Shown here: positions 18,290-29,689 of the stretch, piece by piece
Layout: the number at the start of each line of letters is the position of its first letter
Numbering within the stretch: the stretch's first letter is position 1
Assembly (NCBI GenBank): GCA_031216915.1
Contig: CM062296.1
Location: 666,952,753-667,016,752, forward strand
DNA length: 64,000 nucleotides
From: Pictodentalium vernedei
Taxonomy: Eukaryota > Mollusca > Scaphopoda > Dentaliida > Dentaliidae
Direction of reading: 5' to 3'
The notes under the pieces: generated by a model
Databases searched by the model: none
What the model was told of the DNA's origin: nothing
Seen by the model: the letters and a program-made list of their open reading frames with translations, nothing else
Made by a program: the position numbers and the translations under genes

Positions 18290-19280
18290 TTTCACATACA
18301 CCCGACTTCATTGTGCCATCTGACATATCTTTTTTCCAGTCCCGTCTCTTCCGTAGAGGAGTTTCGAGACAAGCCGTGGAGTGCATTTCTTCGAGGTGGA
18401 ACTTCACTGGTTTAGCCTATGCGGCTAAGTGGAAGGTCTACTGTCGATGGTGTGCTGATCACTCTGTTGATTATGCCAATCCTTCGATAACACAGATTGC
18501 AGAGTTGCTGGTATATATCATTCTCAGGGTCTCAAACCTGTTACCATCAAGGGGTACAGGTCCATGCTTTCGGAGAACTTTTCGTATGTGGGAAAGCGTC
18601 GTATCGGCACTAATCTGTACCTCTCCAAGCTTCTTCCACACTTTTTGTTGAAAAGGCATAGGGTTTTCCAGCTGACCCCAAGATGGCATCTATCTTGGGT
18701 GCTGCTTTGCTGGGGGTGGGGGGGAGGGGGTGGGGGCATTTGAACCATTATCCCAGGTGGATATGTGTTTTCTCATATACAAGATGGCTTTTCTGCTGGC
18801 TTTTGCCTCAGTCAGAAGGGTTAGTGAGCTTCACACCCTCTCGGTTGATCCCACCTTTTTCTGGAGCTCCGCCAACAATGTTACTTTTACCACTGATTGC
18901 TCCTTTCTAGCCAAGAATCAGATACCAAACTCTACTCCACCCACCTATCTGTATCAGGGCTCTTCTTTCTGTTGAGGGTAATCACCCTTTGCTCTGTGCA
19001 GTTTGGGCAATTCATATTTACCTCAACCGGACACAGTTTATTTGGAAAGGCAGGAAACGATTCTGTCTCCTATCCCTGGTCGACAGAAGATCTCTCCTCA
19101 ATCCATTTCTAGGTGGATTTGTCTTGCCATTCGTGCGTTATACGCTCGTCTTGCCAACTGAGGATTTTATTACCAATCACATTTCTGCCCACGAGGTGCA
19201 TGCATTGTCTGTCTCCTGGGCTTATTCTAACTCAGGCAAGTTGTCAGATGTTATGCAGCCAGCCTACTGAAGAAATGATT
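18290..19280 (+). pseudogene. Element E tyrosine recombinase remnant
   Basis: Recombinase homology spread over three frames: YAAKWKVYCRWCADHSVD, then SVRRVSELHTLSVDP carrying the first catalytic Arg, then ISAHEVHALSVSWAYSNSGK. In the HxxR motif the Arg is His (HEVH), and frameshifts plus a G-rich insertion at 18715-18735 break the frame. Inactive. Confidence 0.7.
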
Positions 19281-19597
19281 CTACTTTCTCCACCTTCTAC
19301 CTGTGTCAGTTGCAGGAGCAATCTGAGGATCTTTTTTTCTTTAGGCCCTCTTTCTTTTGCTCATGCTGTTATCAGCCCTAGTCATTAGGCTTCTTCCAAG
19401 GACAGTTCCAGCCCTGTGCTTGGTTTCTGTCCTTTCTGTCTGTGTGTCACACATAACCATATGCCTCATCTCTCATTGTCGTTTACTAATGTTTGTGATG
19501 CTATGGTTTTATAGGTCTTGGGTATTCTTCTTCTGTCCACGGTTCCTGTGCTGTCGGGTTATGTGGGGGTTTGTGATTCCCTCCTATTGTCTATTCA

Positions 19598-19690
19598 GCC
19601 TGTTGTAAACACTTGTGAGGTAGGTTGATAAGAAATTTAAATTTATAGTTAATTTCCTTTCTTATTATACCTATCACAGTTGTTTACCTG
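19598..19690 (+). repeat. Internal complementary region of element E
   Basis: GTTGTAAACACTTGTGAGG... meets AATTTATAGTTAATTTCC...CAGTTGTTTAC. The right half is an imperfect complement of the element right end at about 19971-20025, confirming DIRS1-type architecture in this divergent lineage. Confidence 0.65.
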
Positions 19691-20029
19691 GAGGTCCTCC
19701 CGTCTTCTTATTTGGGTAAGAATCCTTCCTCCCCACTGATCACATAACTCCAATGTTAGCAGATTCAAATAGAATGACATGTTGGTTATACGTCTGCAGA
19801 CTAGTAATGGAAGCTGTGGATTAGTGCTATGAGAAGAGTGTCCCCTATTGGGTGTACGCCAGTCGACTCGACCCAGTTTTGGCTTATTTTTACTTGGAGC
19901 TTTTACAGCACTTTTCTTACCCAAATCACTTGGGAAAGAGGTAGTGACTTCCACTGTAATGCAAGCCTGTTGTAAACAATTGTGGTAGGTATCATAGGAA
20001 ATTAAATTTACTATAAAATTTAAATCTCT

Positions 20030-20121
20030 TCAAGTTTGCATATGTTATAAAAATATAGCATGCGGCAGCCAAAAGGACCATGTGGAAGGGCCTGAGAAAC
20101 AGACTTTTAACTTTTTTAGTT
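20030..20121 (+). repeat. R3 fragment, copy 3
   Basis: The tail of repeat R3 (AAGTTTGCATATGTTATAAA, GCCAAAAGGACCATG, GAGAAACAGACTTTTAAC) immediately right of element E. Confidence 0.55.
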
Positions 20122-20459
20122 TTCCTAAACATTTCTTAAATAACAAAAAAAATTTCAATTTTTTGCAAATGGGATGTAGCCTTTCAAAGTATAGCAAAGA
20201 TTTATAAAAATCTTCATGCCCCTAAGGGTTAAACAAAAAATCAGTGACAGGACATTAACTGGTTAAGTGTTAGATGCCACACTATCAGGGCTTTAAAAAA
20301 TATGAAAGTACCAGAGCAAAAGCCAACATTTTCCTTGCCTGTGTCTCTTTTTCAGTCAAATGCAAATAATATTTTGTTTATATAAGTTGGTTTTATTACA
20401 AATTATTGGAGCGTGTCTGTGTCTCAAGCAAGAATCTGTGAACAGCAAAGAGTAGACAA

Positions 20460-21095
20460 TTATTAATAATCTATTAGACATCTTTCAGAACAGTTGATTA
20501 ATCTTACGAGCACACAACCCAGATATGTGTCGGTAAACCCCCACAGTTGCACTCTTGCAGGCGAGTTTATCACAACACAAACCTTTCTCCATGCTGTGAG
20601 ACTCATCGGTCAGCACATTTGTCGAGCACTCTTCAAAATGTACTCCCCGAATGTGCTAACCGACATGGACTCAGTGCTAAAACATGCCAACAAAGTGTGC
20701 TGTCAGTGCTTGTACTGCAACTAGTTCTCACCGGAACACGGTGCTAGCTGAAATAGTGGAGTGGACACGACAAGCTGGTTACCATCCTTCACCTTGAAAT
20801 CACTGGTCTCCAGCCGGAACAGGTGTGGGACAGTACTTGTCTGGGACATTAGTATGGTCCCATGCCATGAAATTACTCGCGTTCCGTTCCCCCTTTATAT
20901 ATCGTACATGATCTGCTACATGTGAATCTTCCGTAACAATTTTGATCACTGTCTGTTTGCAATTCTAAGGGAGGTGACAGGTGGACAGCCAATCTGGCTA
21001 TGTCGCCTCCCTTAGTATGCATACCAACAATTTTAAAAAATATATTTGTAATCGCCTTTTTATGTATACTGAAATAAAGAATATCTTATCTATCT
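20460..21095 (+). mobile_element. Possible LINE-like 3' end with microsatellite tail
   Basis: A short open stretch (20494-20724), a strong hairpin near 20968-21017 (CTAAGGGAGG...CCTCCCTTAG), AATAAA at 21073 and a (TATC)(TGTC) tail to about 21105. This pattern suits the 3' end of a non-LTR retroelement, but no RT is present and I do not recognise the family. Confidence 0.3.
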
Positions 21096-21318
21096 GTCTG
21101 TCTGCACTCTCCAATAATTTGTAATAAAACAAATTTTGAATAACAAATTCAGACCACAAAAAATAATCTAGTGCTCAACCTGTTAATAATTTCATCCTAT
21201 ATCTCTAAGCTGTTCTGTTAAATTATTCTTGAATCTCTATAAATACAAAATGTATTCTCCCATTTACCTGAAAGACTTCTATATAATGATTCAATTCAGG
21301 AACACAATGTTGAAGGGG

Positions 21319-21562
21319 TTAACCCTTTACTGAACACATGTGGGAAATTTATTATTTTAATTCTTCTTTTCAAACTTTTCAAAAGATTTCAACAAAACCA
21401 TATCATGTGACCCCTTAGTGGAAGGAGTTCAACAGACTTGTTCCAGTGAGGGGTCACATGATATGGTTTTGTTATTATTGAAATTTTTGGAAATTTTTTT
21501 TTCAACTGCACAGTTTGTCGATTAAGCAAGCAGATGTAGCCAATTCATAAGGTGAAGAGTTA
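21319..21562. mobile_element. TTAA palindromic MITE, copy 1 (subfamily b)
   Basis: TTAACCCTTTACTGAAC at the left and AAGAGTTAA at the right flank a large palindrome (CATATCATGTGACCCC against GGGGTCACATGATATGG). TTAA flanks plus CCCTTT ends fit a piggyBac-like non-autonomous element. Confidence 0.6.
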
Positions 21563-21604
21563 ACCCTTTTTCCTAATATAGGATGAGGATAACATAGATA
21601 TTGT

Positions 21605-22010
21605 TTTTATGCCCCCTAAAAGTTTTGGGAGGGGCATATAGTCTTTTTCATTTCCGTCCATCTGTCCATCCATCCATCCATCTGTATGTCCATCTGACAG
21701 GAAGATTTTCATGTCCACTTACAGGTTGCTTATGGGGAGACAATGTGTCATGCACAAGATTTCTTTTTGTTCAATGGATGTCATGGTCGTAGATCAAGGT
21801 CAACTGTCCATCAGGAAGATTTTCGTGTCCACTCCATAATTCTGAGATGCTTCATTGGTTTTTGTTGAAACTTGGCATACATGTTGCTTATGAGGAGATG
21901 ATGTGTTGTACACAATATTCATTTTTGTTCGATGGAGGTCAAGGCCACAGATCAAACTCATTGCCAAGTCGGGGGCACAGACACTTCCGAGTAACAATCT
22001 CATGTTCTAA
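21605..22010. repeat. Mollusc-type dispersed repeat with CATC microsatellite
   Basis: Starts TGCCCCCTAAAAGTTTTGG and contains TCCATCTGTCCATCCATCCA and two diverged repeats of GGAAGATTTTCRTGTCCACT ... TTGCTTATG ... GTCAAGG. It resembles abundant dispersed repeats I recall from bivalve and gastropod genomes. No coding capacity. Confidence 0.45.
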
Positions 22011-22366
22011 ATTATCAAAAATGTTTATTTTCATTGAGACTCATTATTGGAAGAGCTTGTCAACCTTATTCCAGTGATGGGAAAGAAAAGTATGTTTCGG
22101 CAGAAAAAATTGTGAACAGTAAATTTTTGTTAATAATCATGGGAAGATTTTTCTCATTTGTTTGTTAAAGGGATAATTTCACATTTTCTTTATATAATTT
22201 CTTTAGATCTGATCACAGTTGGAGAACTGTTTTTGTATCACATATTTGGGTTTTGGGACATCATATTTTGAAACTCTGTAATGGCCGTTTTTCTTCCTTC
22301 TTTCAAAATATAGCCAATATCTCTTCTGTTAACATGACTTATGAAAATTAAAATACTATTTTTCAG

Positions 22367-22462
22367 GCCTACCCATCTCTGAAACCACTAGCATCCTGGG
22401 TTACAGATTTGGTGACAAGAATGAACTTTATTACAGAATGGATTGACCATGGAATACCACCG
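22367..22462 (+). CDS. DNAH1: Dynein heavy chain exon (DNAH1-like), second in window
   Basis: A 96-nt, 32-codon exon in phase 0 at both ends, bounded by TTTTTCAG| and |GTAAAATA. It encodes [15 protein letters not shown] followed by a segment ending in DHGIPP, continuing directly from the exon at 2175-2319 and matching the dynein C-terminal motif YPSLKPL that lies before the [15 protein letters not shown] block. The upstream intron is about 20 kb and is filled by DIRS A1, the foldback satellite element and DIRS E. No frame damage is visible, so the gene appears maintained despite the inserted repeats. Confidence 0.88.
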
Positions 22463-22678
22463 GTAAAATATGTTTTAGTTGTCCATTATTCGAAAAAGCA
22501 AATCCATTGATTTTTGTTGGAAAGCATATTTGTTATCAGTATTTTATTGGATTGAGTTAAATTTCTTCTTGATCCTTATGATGTGGCACTATTCTTTAGT
22601 TGTTAATCAAGTGCTGATATCATGAGTTCTTGAAGCCAAAATTAATAGTGTAGATTTTCGACAATGTGAAAGAGCAGT
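22463..22678. other. Ordinary dynein intron
   Basis: AT-rich, no gene or repeat recognised between the exon and the R3 copy. Confidence 0.6.
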
Positions 22679-22703
22679 AAGGCCCACAAAGTAGATCTTC
22701 TGT
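22679..22703 (+). repeat. R3 copy 2, left piece
   Basis: AAGGCCCACAAAGTAGATC then TTCTGT, interrupted by DIRS A2 and resuming at 29062. Confidence 0.8.
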
Positions 22704-22904
22704 ATTTTTATACTGTACCAATGACCCAGACATAGCTGGTGCTAACTCTTAAAATCTAGGGCCAAACACAAATTTTGCCCCCCAATCCCCAAAATTTGCA
22801 TCTAAAACCAAAAGAAATCATGTCCTGAAGGACCTCCATACTTTGCCCTTACTGCGCATGCGCAGTGTCAAGGACGTTCCGAAATTGGCACCAATTATCA
22901 TTCT
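22704..22904 (+). repeat. Left terminal inverted repeat of A2
   Basis: ATTTTTATACTG to CATTCT; complementary to 28834-29061. Carries TGCGCATGCGCA. The GGCGCC palindrome is altered to GGCACC here. Confidence 0.88.
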
Positions 22905-23782
22905 CTGTTTGGCCCTTCATCAGTCAACATCTCACTGATCTTTGTGCTTGTAAATCTCAGTTTAAAGGATGCCAGACACGTAATTATTGGAGAAATGGTG
23001 ATTCTAAGGAGGATATAGAAGGAGGAGAGGAAAAAGGAGTGACAAAAAATAATCAGGGCTGTACTTAAAATTTTTTATGAAATTATGTTAAGTTGCCTAT
23101 TTTCGAGGCATGGGCCTGTTGTTGTCATTCTTGCTATAAAGTTGCACTGCTTATTCAGTGTTTCCTCTCCCCTGGTCTTCTAAGTCCCCCCTTGCTATTC
23201 TCCCATGCTTTTGGCATATTTTTGAGAAAGATCATTTCTAAATTCTCTTGGGAGAATTAGCTTGGTTACAGAATGAATTCTGTTATTTTCCCCATGTTTA
23301 CGTTTTCACCCATGGGTGTATAACGTTGTGTTCTGCATCTACCATCTGATGTTCTGCAGATTCTCCCCTAGGAGTCTCTGTTTTGCATCAGATAGTGTGT
23401 AATTTTGATGACTGATTTCCGGGCCAGTATTGTCAGTGCCTGGAGTCATGTTTTCTGGTGTTTTTACACTGTTTGTTTACATTGGCAACAGTCTCTTTTG
23501 AGGGGGGCTGTTTGCCTTTGGAGTAGTTTATCTCACTATAAGTTACATTATTATTATCCGTAAGTGTTGCATTAATTATTTAATATAATTTTAAAATTTT
23601 TGACCACACTTAGCCTTGGGATCCATTGTGGCCCAACGTTACTTTTCAGAAACTTGGGCTTCGTTGAAAAAATATTTTTCAAAAATTATTTTGATTTTCA
23701 ATTGTTTTTTCAATATTAATGGATCATGTTATTATGTATCTTTGTGTTTAGGGTTTTGTGCGAGTACTAGGACTTGTTGTTT

Positions 23783-25375
23783 ACTTTTCATAATAAAAGG
23801 ATATTGTTCAAATTGTAATAGGAAGAAATCTTCCTCTGACTTTCATGATCATTGTATTAATTGTAGTCAGTGTACTCGCACTAATCCCTGTTCAATATGT
23901 CAATATTGGGATGTCAAACATTGGAAACGTGTGTCACGATATGTTGTTAGTGGAGAAAGGGCTATGCCGGCTCTTTCTCCACAGGGTCACTCTACTCTAT
24001 CAGTTTCTATTTCAGAGGAACAAGAACAGGGTGATGTTTCCATGTTATCTTCCGCAAGTGCGCTTCCGTCGTCACAAATGAATACAGAGCTAGCGGCAAA
24101 AGTGCTCATGGACATAAGACAAATGTCGTCCGCTAGCTCGCCCGGTGTAGCGTCCATTCACCGAATGGTTCGGCAGCCGGGTTCGTCCGATGCGGTCCAG
24201 GAGGAAATGTTGGGTGATGCGAGCACTATAAACATTCAACGTGCACACCCAGTGACGACGGATAGTAGGAGAGATCGGAGGAAGCCTTCGAGTCCGGTTC
24301 CACGAGGCCGGTTGACTCCGGATGTTCGCATAGGAAGAGTATGCGGGAGTCACTAGATGCGGAACTGCCCTCGGGGAAGCAGCAAAAGACTGCGCCTCCG
24401 CAGGCCTCGATGTCGGACGTGCTTGTTCAAATAGCACAACTTATCGCAGCATCCCAGCAACCGACAGAAACGGTGTCGGATCGGGAATTATCCGATGGTG
24501 CTGGGTCGGTACGCTCCGCCGAAGCATTGGGTGCGGACGACCGGGAGCATCTTGAGGTCCGACCGGATGGTGAAAGGGATACGGATGACTTGGAGCTATC
24601 CCTTTCGGAACAACATAAAGCTGCCGTGGACTTCATCCGGCACTTTCTTCCTCAGGTTGTTCCGTCGGGCCAGACTGCTGCGGTACCGGACAAGAGAATT
24701 ATAGCGTCATTGGACACTGATTTCTTTGAGCGGTTCAGGGACATCGCTCCTGAGTTTCCGTCTCAGTCCAATAATGTCAAAAGAACTTTTGAATTATTGA
24801 ACGACGCTATATTCAAACTTGCTTCCAAAACAGGAAAAGCGGGTTTCTTGTCCGCCAATGCTCTTAACCTGCCTTTCATTAATGCAAGGAATAAATTCGA
24901 TACGGCAGGACAGGGTATCCCGAGAGTTCCTCTGCGTATGGACGACGAGGCGGAAGACTTAGAATTATCATTACCGTCGTCTACGTCTATTCCAACCGCG
25001 GTGTTGGAGATGACTATTTCGTCTAACAGAGCCAGTTTAGATGCTTTATCTTACGCAGACCACCTTACTAAGGCGTTATCACTGCGTCTTCAAGGGAAAG
25101 AATTCCAGGATATACTATCCTTTTTAAGACTTCTTTCAAGGGCAGTAGCTTATTCCACGTGTAACTCCGCCCTTTCAGTGGCAAACCTGGAGTTGGTTAG
25201 ACGTGACACAGCCCTAGCTACATCCACACTCGTGGATAGTAAGGTGAAGAACTCTCTCAAGAGTCGCTTCGGTCTCCAGAGAGCTTCTCTTCGACGGCAA
25301 GCTTTCTGCAATTTACGATAAAATTACTAAGAAAGCTTCGGATTCTCTGCTGTTTAAATCTGCTTCTAAGAGGTG
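23783..25375 (+). pseudogene. gag: A2 gag, broken by internal deletion
   Basis: Homologous to A1 gag: Cys-rich KGYCSNCNRKKSSSDFHDHC through the C-terminal domain YADHLTKALSLRLQGKEF. The ATG used in A1 is ATA here, so the start is lost or lies upstream. A ~300-bp deletion near 24300 joins the linker out of frame (23616-24356 and 24341-25321 are in different frames), and a frameshift at about 25262 plus the second deletion remove the basic tail. Confidence 0.8.
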
Positions 25376-26980
25376 CAGTCTCTTTTAAGGAAGAACGCGG
25401 TAGAGGTCGTAGAAAACCAGGAGACACCGGGATTTTACAGCCATCTGTTTCTGGTTCCGAAACCAGACGGCTTGTTCCGTCCAGTTATAGATCTGAGCTG
25501 GATAAACAAGCTGATCGTCGCTCCGAAGTTTTATATGGAGACGATTCAATCGGTCAGAGCGAGTATTCGGGTGAACGATTATGCAACAAGCATAGATCTC
25601 AAAGATGCATACTTTCACGTCATGGTACATCCGACATTCAGAAAGTATCTACGCTTCGCAGTCCTAGGAGTGGTGTATCAATTCCGGGCGATGTGCTTCG
25701 GATTGAACCTAGCACCCTGGGCTTTCACTCGGGTAATGAACTCGGTAATGATGTATTTCCGAGCTCATTCATCTGCGGTAACGTCGGCCTACCTGGACGA
25801 CATTCTTCAGAGGTACGGCAACGAGTTAACGCTTCAGAACGATGTGCAGAATCTGCTTCTATTGCTTCGACGTCTCGGTTTTATAATAAACGAGGAGAAG
25901 TCGGATCTGGTGCCGTCCAAGTCATTCACACATCTGGGAATGAGCTTCGAGACGCACAACAATCTCGTTCGTCTGCCGTTAACCAGAGCGAAATTAGTCA
26001 GTTGTTACGCTCACTATTGTCTGCACGCAGACAAAGTCACAGCGAGCCGCTGCGGATCTCATTCCGATGGGGCGGTTACGCACGCGTCCTCTCCAAATTT
26101 TCTTGACTCAGAATTGGAGTGTGAAAATTCATTCTTTCGACATAGAAGTTCTCTTGTCAAATCAAGTGAAATGAGATATTCAGGCTTGGGCAAACATCCA
26201 GTGGTTAACTCAGGGAGTTCTGCTGCAGTTGCCGGATCCGAGTTTTACCATTATGACGGATGCCAGTCAAACAGGTTGGGGTGCATCATTGGTCCCAACT
26301 GATTCGAGATGCCAGGGTCTTTGGGATCCGCAATTCCTCGGCAAGCACATAAACATCAAGGAAATGATGTCAATTTGGCTTGCGTTACGTCATTGGATGG
26401 ACATTATTCACAATGCTCATGTCCAAATCCTATCCGACAATATGACAGTAGTGGCGTATATACGGAATCAGGGAGGCACTCATTCAGTTCCGTTGTTCAA
26501 TCTAACGGAAAGAATAATTCTGTTTGCTCTAGAACATCAAGTTCTACTTTCGGTCCGTCATATACCGGGTCGTCTGAACGTACTAGCAGACTCCTTTTCA
26601 CGAAAGGGTCGCTTGTTGCCGTCGGAGTGGACTCTCAACAAACAAGTATTCAATCAGATTTGCTACCAATGGGAACGGCCAATGATAGACTTATTTGCGA
26701 CAAATCTCAACAATCAGTTGCAGACGTATGTGTCTCCATGTCCGGATCCAAGAGCATTTGCAGTAGACACTCTGTCGATCCCTTAGGATGGAATGATAGG
26801 ATATGCGTATCCTCCAGCGCCGTTAATTCAGCAAGTATTGCTAAAGATAAAACAATCTCAATGCAAGATTCTGTTGGTAGCATCTCTGTCTCCACAGAGA
26901 CCGTGGATAAATCTACTCAGGTGTCTGTTGTGGGACCTACCGCGAAAGCTTCCTCCATGGGAGGATCTTCTTTCTTAGGA
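25373..26980 (+). pseudogene. pol: A2 reverse transcriptase/RNase H/methyltransferase, broken
   Basis: RT motifs are intact (SIDLKDAYFHV, FGLNLAPWAFTRVM, YLDDIL), but a 32-bp deletion between GAG repeats near 26046 shifts the frame before RNase H. RNase H resumes in frame at 26229-26786 with TDASQTGWG, KEMMSIWL and LSDNMTVVAYI, so the third acid is Asp, unlike A1. A TGG-to-TAG nonsense at 26787 ends the frame inside the methyltransferase-like domain, which continues to about 26980. The N-terminal lead-in present in A1 is deleted. Confidence 0.85.
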
Positions 26981-28111
26981 GAAACCACGTCATCTTCATC
27001 ACAACCCGCAAGGTCCCAACCTTCACGTTTTTCCATTGTGCGGTCCTTCTTGCATGGCAAGCACTTTACAGGACGAGCAGTGGACTCGATTTCTAACTGT
27101 AGGAGGACCTCCTCTTCGCTAAACTATGCGGCTAAGTGGAAGGTTTTTCGTCGTTGGTGTAGGAATCATTCTGTTGATATTTTTGATCCCTCCACACCAG
27201 ACATTGCAAACTTTTTAGTATACTTGTTTGACGAAATCAAACTGCAGCCTGTTACTATTAAGGGTTATAGGTCTATGTTATCTGATACCTTTGCACATCA
27301 TGATAGTTTACAAATTGGATCTAATGTCTCTTTATCTAAGTTAGTTAGAAACTTCTCGATAAATAGACCCAGAACTCTTAGGTTAATTCCTAAGTGGAAT
27401 TTAGCTTGGGTTCTTCTTAAACTGAAGGAAAAGCCATTTGAACCTCTTGGGACAGTAGATTTCAAATTCTTGTCGTATAAGACAGCTTTTCTCTTAGCTT
27501 TCTCTTCTGCTAGAAGAGTCAGTGAGCTTCATGCACTGTCGGTGGATGATTCTCACTATCGTAGTGTCGGGAACACTATCACCTTCACTACTAATGTGGG
27601 ATTTTTAGCTAAGAATCAGGCTCCTAATAAATATCTGGAACCTATTGTTATTACGGCCCTTCCGTCTTCAGACGGGCATAGGCCTTTACTCTGTCCTGTT
27701 AGAGCGTTACGTATCTATAAACAGAGATCTCAGTTTATCAGAAAGGGACGAAAACGTTTCTTTCTGTCTCTGATGCCTAATAGAAAGGACATTTCAGTCC
27801 ATTCTATTGCTAGATGGATTCAATTAACTATCCGTACTGCTTATGAAAATTTATCTTCTCAGCAGTCTGTGCTTAAGATTTTGGCTCATGAAGTAAGAGC
27901 TCTTTCTACATCTTGGGCTTACGCTAATAGTATTGCTATTACAGATTTAATGAAGGCTGCTTATTGGTCTCAGCCATCCACATTCACAAATTTTTATCTC
28001 AGAAATATTGAGTCCATTTCTGCATTGTTTAGGTCCGTTATCTGTTGCTCAGAATGTCGTCCTCTAAACAGTTGCAACTATAGTTATGCAGGCTTTCTGT
28101 TCCGGCAGTGA
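26309..28111 (+). CDS. A2 tyrosine recombinase frame, open
   Basis: 600 codons, open through the overlap with RNase H/methyltransferase and the whole recombinase domain (from about 27020). The catalytic set is visible: Arg in ARRVSELHALS, His and Arg in AHEVRALSTSW, Trp in AAYWSQ, Tyr in TFTNFYLR. A small deletion after FLAT-like C-terminal sequence NIESIS changes the final ~30 residues compared with A1 and runs them to a different stop. The enzyme could still be active although gag and RT of the same element are dead. Confidence 0.8.
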   Translation: MPGSLGSAIPRQAHKHQGNDVNLACVTSLDGHYSQCSCPNPIRQYDSSGVYTESGRHSFSSVVQSNGKNNSVCSRTSSSTFGPSYTGSSERTSRLLFTKGSLVAVGVDSQQTSIQSDLLPMGTANDRLICDKSQQSVADVCVSMSGSKSICSRHSVDPLGWNDRICVSSSAVNSASIAKDKTISMQDSVGSISVSTETVDKSTQVSVVGPTAKASSMGGSSFLGETTSSSSQPARSQPSRFSIVRSFLHGKHFTGRAVDSISNCRRTSSSLNYAAKWKVFRRWCRNHSVDIFDPSTPDIANFLVYLFDEIKLQPVTIKGYRSMLSDTFAHHDSLQIGSNVSLSKLVRNFSINRPRTLRLIPKWNLAWVLLKLKEKPFEPLGTVDFKFLSYKTAFLLAFSSARRVSELHALSVDDSHYRSVGNTITFTTNVGFLAKNQAPNKYLEPIVITALPSSDGHRPLLCPVRALRIYKQRSQFIRKGRKRFFLSLMPNRKDISVHSIARWIQLTIRTAYENLSSQQSVLKILAHEVRALSTSWAYANSIAITDLMKAAYWSQPSTFTNFYLRNIESISALFRSVICCSECRPLNSCNYSYAGFLFRQ

Positions 28112-28670
28112 CTCCGTCCGGCTGCCCTCTTCGCTCTGGGCTATTTGACCCAGAGCAAGGCAAAGGGGGTGGGGGGAGGGTGTTCCCTTAGGTCACCTGC
28201 TTTATAGTGAAAAGCAAGGGAATGCCTCCTCCGAAGTCAGTATTTCTGGGTCGTTTCTGGGATGGTTTTAAAGTGTAATATTAATGTTAAAAATTCATTC
28301 ATGTCATATTTTTAAAGTGTAGCTCGGTGTGAAGCATTTGTATATGTCAAGTGTCAAACGGGCGTTAATATACAATCCTCGGACACTTTTAAAGAATATA
28401 AAGAGTCTCAATTCTCTGGACCAACTTTATTTACTGGCTTACTTTAAAAATAATTAGTATAAAGAGTTATACTGGATGTTAATAGAGAACATGAATGTTA
28501 TTGTGCTCAATTATGAAGGGTATTGTATCTTTCTAATTTAACATAAAAATAAGAAAGATACATGTAAAGCCTAATACTCCTTTTCTCCTTGAGGGGTTGA
28601 CTCTATATTATATAGTTGAGCTTATTGGATTTTCCTCTATGTCCTAGGCCCTCCAGCCTTTTTACTATTC

Positions 28671-28758
28671 AGCTATGTCTGGGTCATTGGTACAGTATAA
28701 AAATGTTAAAAAATTTATAGTAATTTATATATTTTTTATACTCACCAATGACCCAGAC
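28671..28758 (+). repeat. Internal complementary region of A2
   Basis: 28671-28704 complements the left end (22704 onward) and 28705-28758 complements the right end (29008-29061), with a few mismatches (ACTCACC for ACTTACC; AAATTTATTAAC at the end). Confidence 0.88.
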
Positions 28759-28833
28759 GGGTATGGCCCTCCCAGGAGTTGGGAACTCATACCTCCCCGC
28801 TGAGTACATAGCGCTGACCAGGCACTGCTTGTA

Positions 28834-29061
28834 AGAATGATAATTGGCGCCAATTTTGGAACGTCCTTGACACTGCGCATGCGCAGTGAGGGCAAAGTAT
28901 GGAGGTCCTTCAGGACATGATTTCTTTTGGTTTTAGATGCAAATTTTGGGGATTGGGGGGCAAAATTTGTGTTTGGCCCTAGATTTTTAAGAGTTAGCAC
29001 CAGCTATGTCTGGGTCATTGGTAAGTATAAAAAATATATAAATTACTATAAATTTATTAAC
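28834..29061 (+). repeat. Right terminal inverted repeat of A2
   Basis: AGAATGATAATTGGCGCC to TTATTAAC, with the right-only AT-rich extension and GGTAAGTATAAA. Confidence 0.88.
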
Positions 29062-29450
29062 TTCTCAGGACATTTGGGTTAAAATTGGCATGTGGGCCTG
29101 TGGTTCTTTATTTTTTTATTTTATTTTTGTTGATTATTTCTTTGCCATCAAAAGTTCATTTTCTTACTTTGTGTTATGTTTTAGGCCTCATAATCTACAG
29201 AATAGTGTGGGTGGTGGTATATTTCACCCCTTAAGTGCAAGAAGGCTTTGCTATGCTTTAGCATTGCAAAGCCTTGTTGCACTCAAGGGCCAAATCTATC
29301 AATTTTATTAACTTGGGTAAAATGTTACACAGAAACCATTTAATTTTTATTTTTTTTTAAGTTTGCATTGGTTATAAATAGAGAGCATGCGGCAGCCAAA
29401 AGGACCATTTGGGAGGGCCCGAGAAACAGATTTTTAACTTTTTTAGGCCT
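29062..29450 (+). repeat. R3 copy 2, right piece
   Basis: Resumes with TTCTCAGGAC and ends TTTTTTAGGCC. Contains an open frame 29090-29311 corresponding to 1664-1888 of copy 1, with the same end (QFY then stop). Confidence 0.75.
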
Positions 29451-29689
29451 AAATATGATTGGCTAAATTTGATTGTTGTCAGAGTATTGGATGTTGAAGG
29501 TACAATAAATAGAGCATCTTTAATGAGTCACAATTTGATAGAAAATTCTGAATTAAGTGCACTAAAATCAACCTAAGACGAGATTTATCAAGGCTCAGAT
29601 TAATTTTTTGTGAACAACATTCTAAATTCTCATAGCAAATTGTGACAAATTTTAGATTTTTTTTATCACATGCAGAATTCAATCTTTTA
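29451..29689. other. Ordinary dynein intron
   Basis: AT-rich. Contains TATTGGATGTTGAAGGTAC at 29484, echoed by ATATTGGACGTTGAAGGTAC at 38443; otherwise nothing recognised. Confidence 0.5.

Larger units (their letters stand above)
15021..20025 (+). mobile_element. DIRS element E, diverged, left-truncated pseudo-copy
   Basis: A third DIRS lineage with richer GC codon use. It retains gag-like debris, broken RT (16740-17250), RNase H/methyltransferase (17460-18260), recombinase (18290-19280), ICR (19598-19690) and a right end near 20025 (GTAAACAATTGTGGTAGG...TTTAAAT). No matching left end exists in the window; its left side abuts the foldback element. Confidence 0.75.
22704..29061 (+). mobile_element. 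DIRS element A2, deleted gag/RT, open recombinase
   Basis: Close relative of A1, 6.36 kb. Left repeat 22704-22904, right repeat 28834-29061, ICR 28671-28758. Relative to A1 it lacks ~300 bp inside gag (near 24300), ~450 bp at the gag/RT border (near 25375) and 32 bp in RT (near 26046), and has a nonsense codon at 26787. The recombinase frame is open. It splits repeat R3 with no target duplication. Confidence 0.92.

Noticed and set aside
20494-20724. 76-codon frame as a host gene
   Set aside because: No recognisable domain, no splice context; more likely part of a decayed retroelement end.
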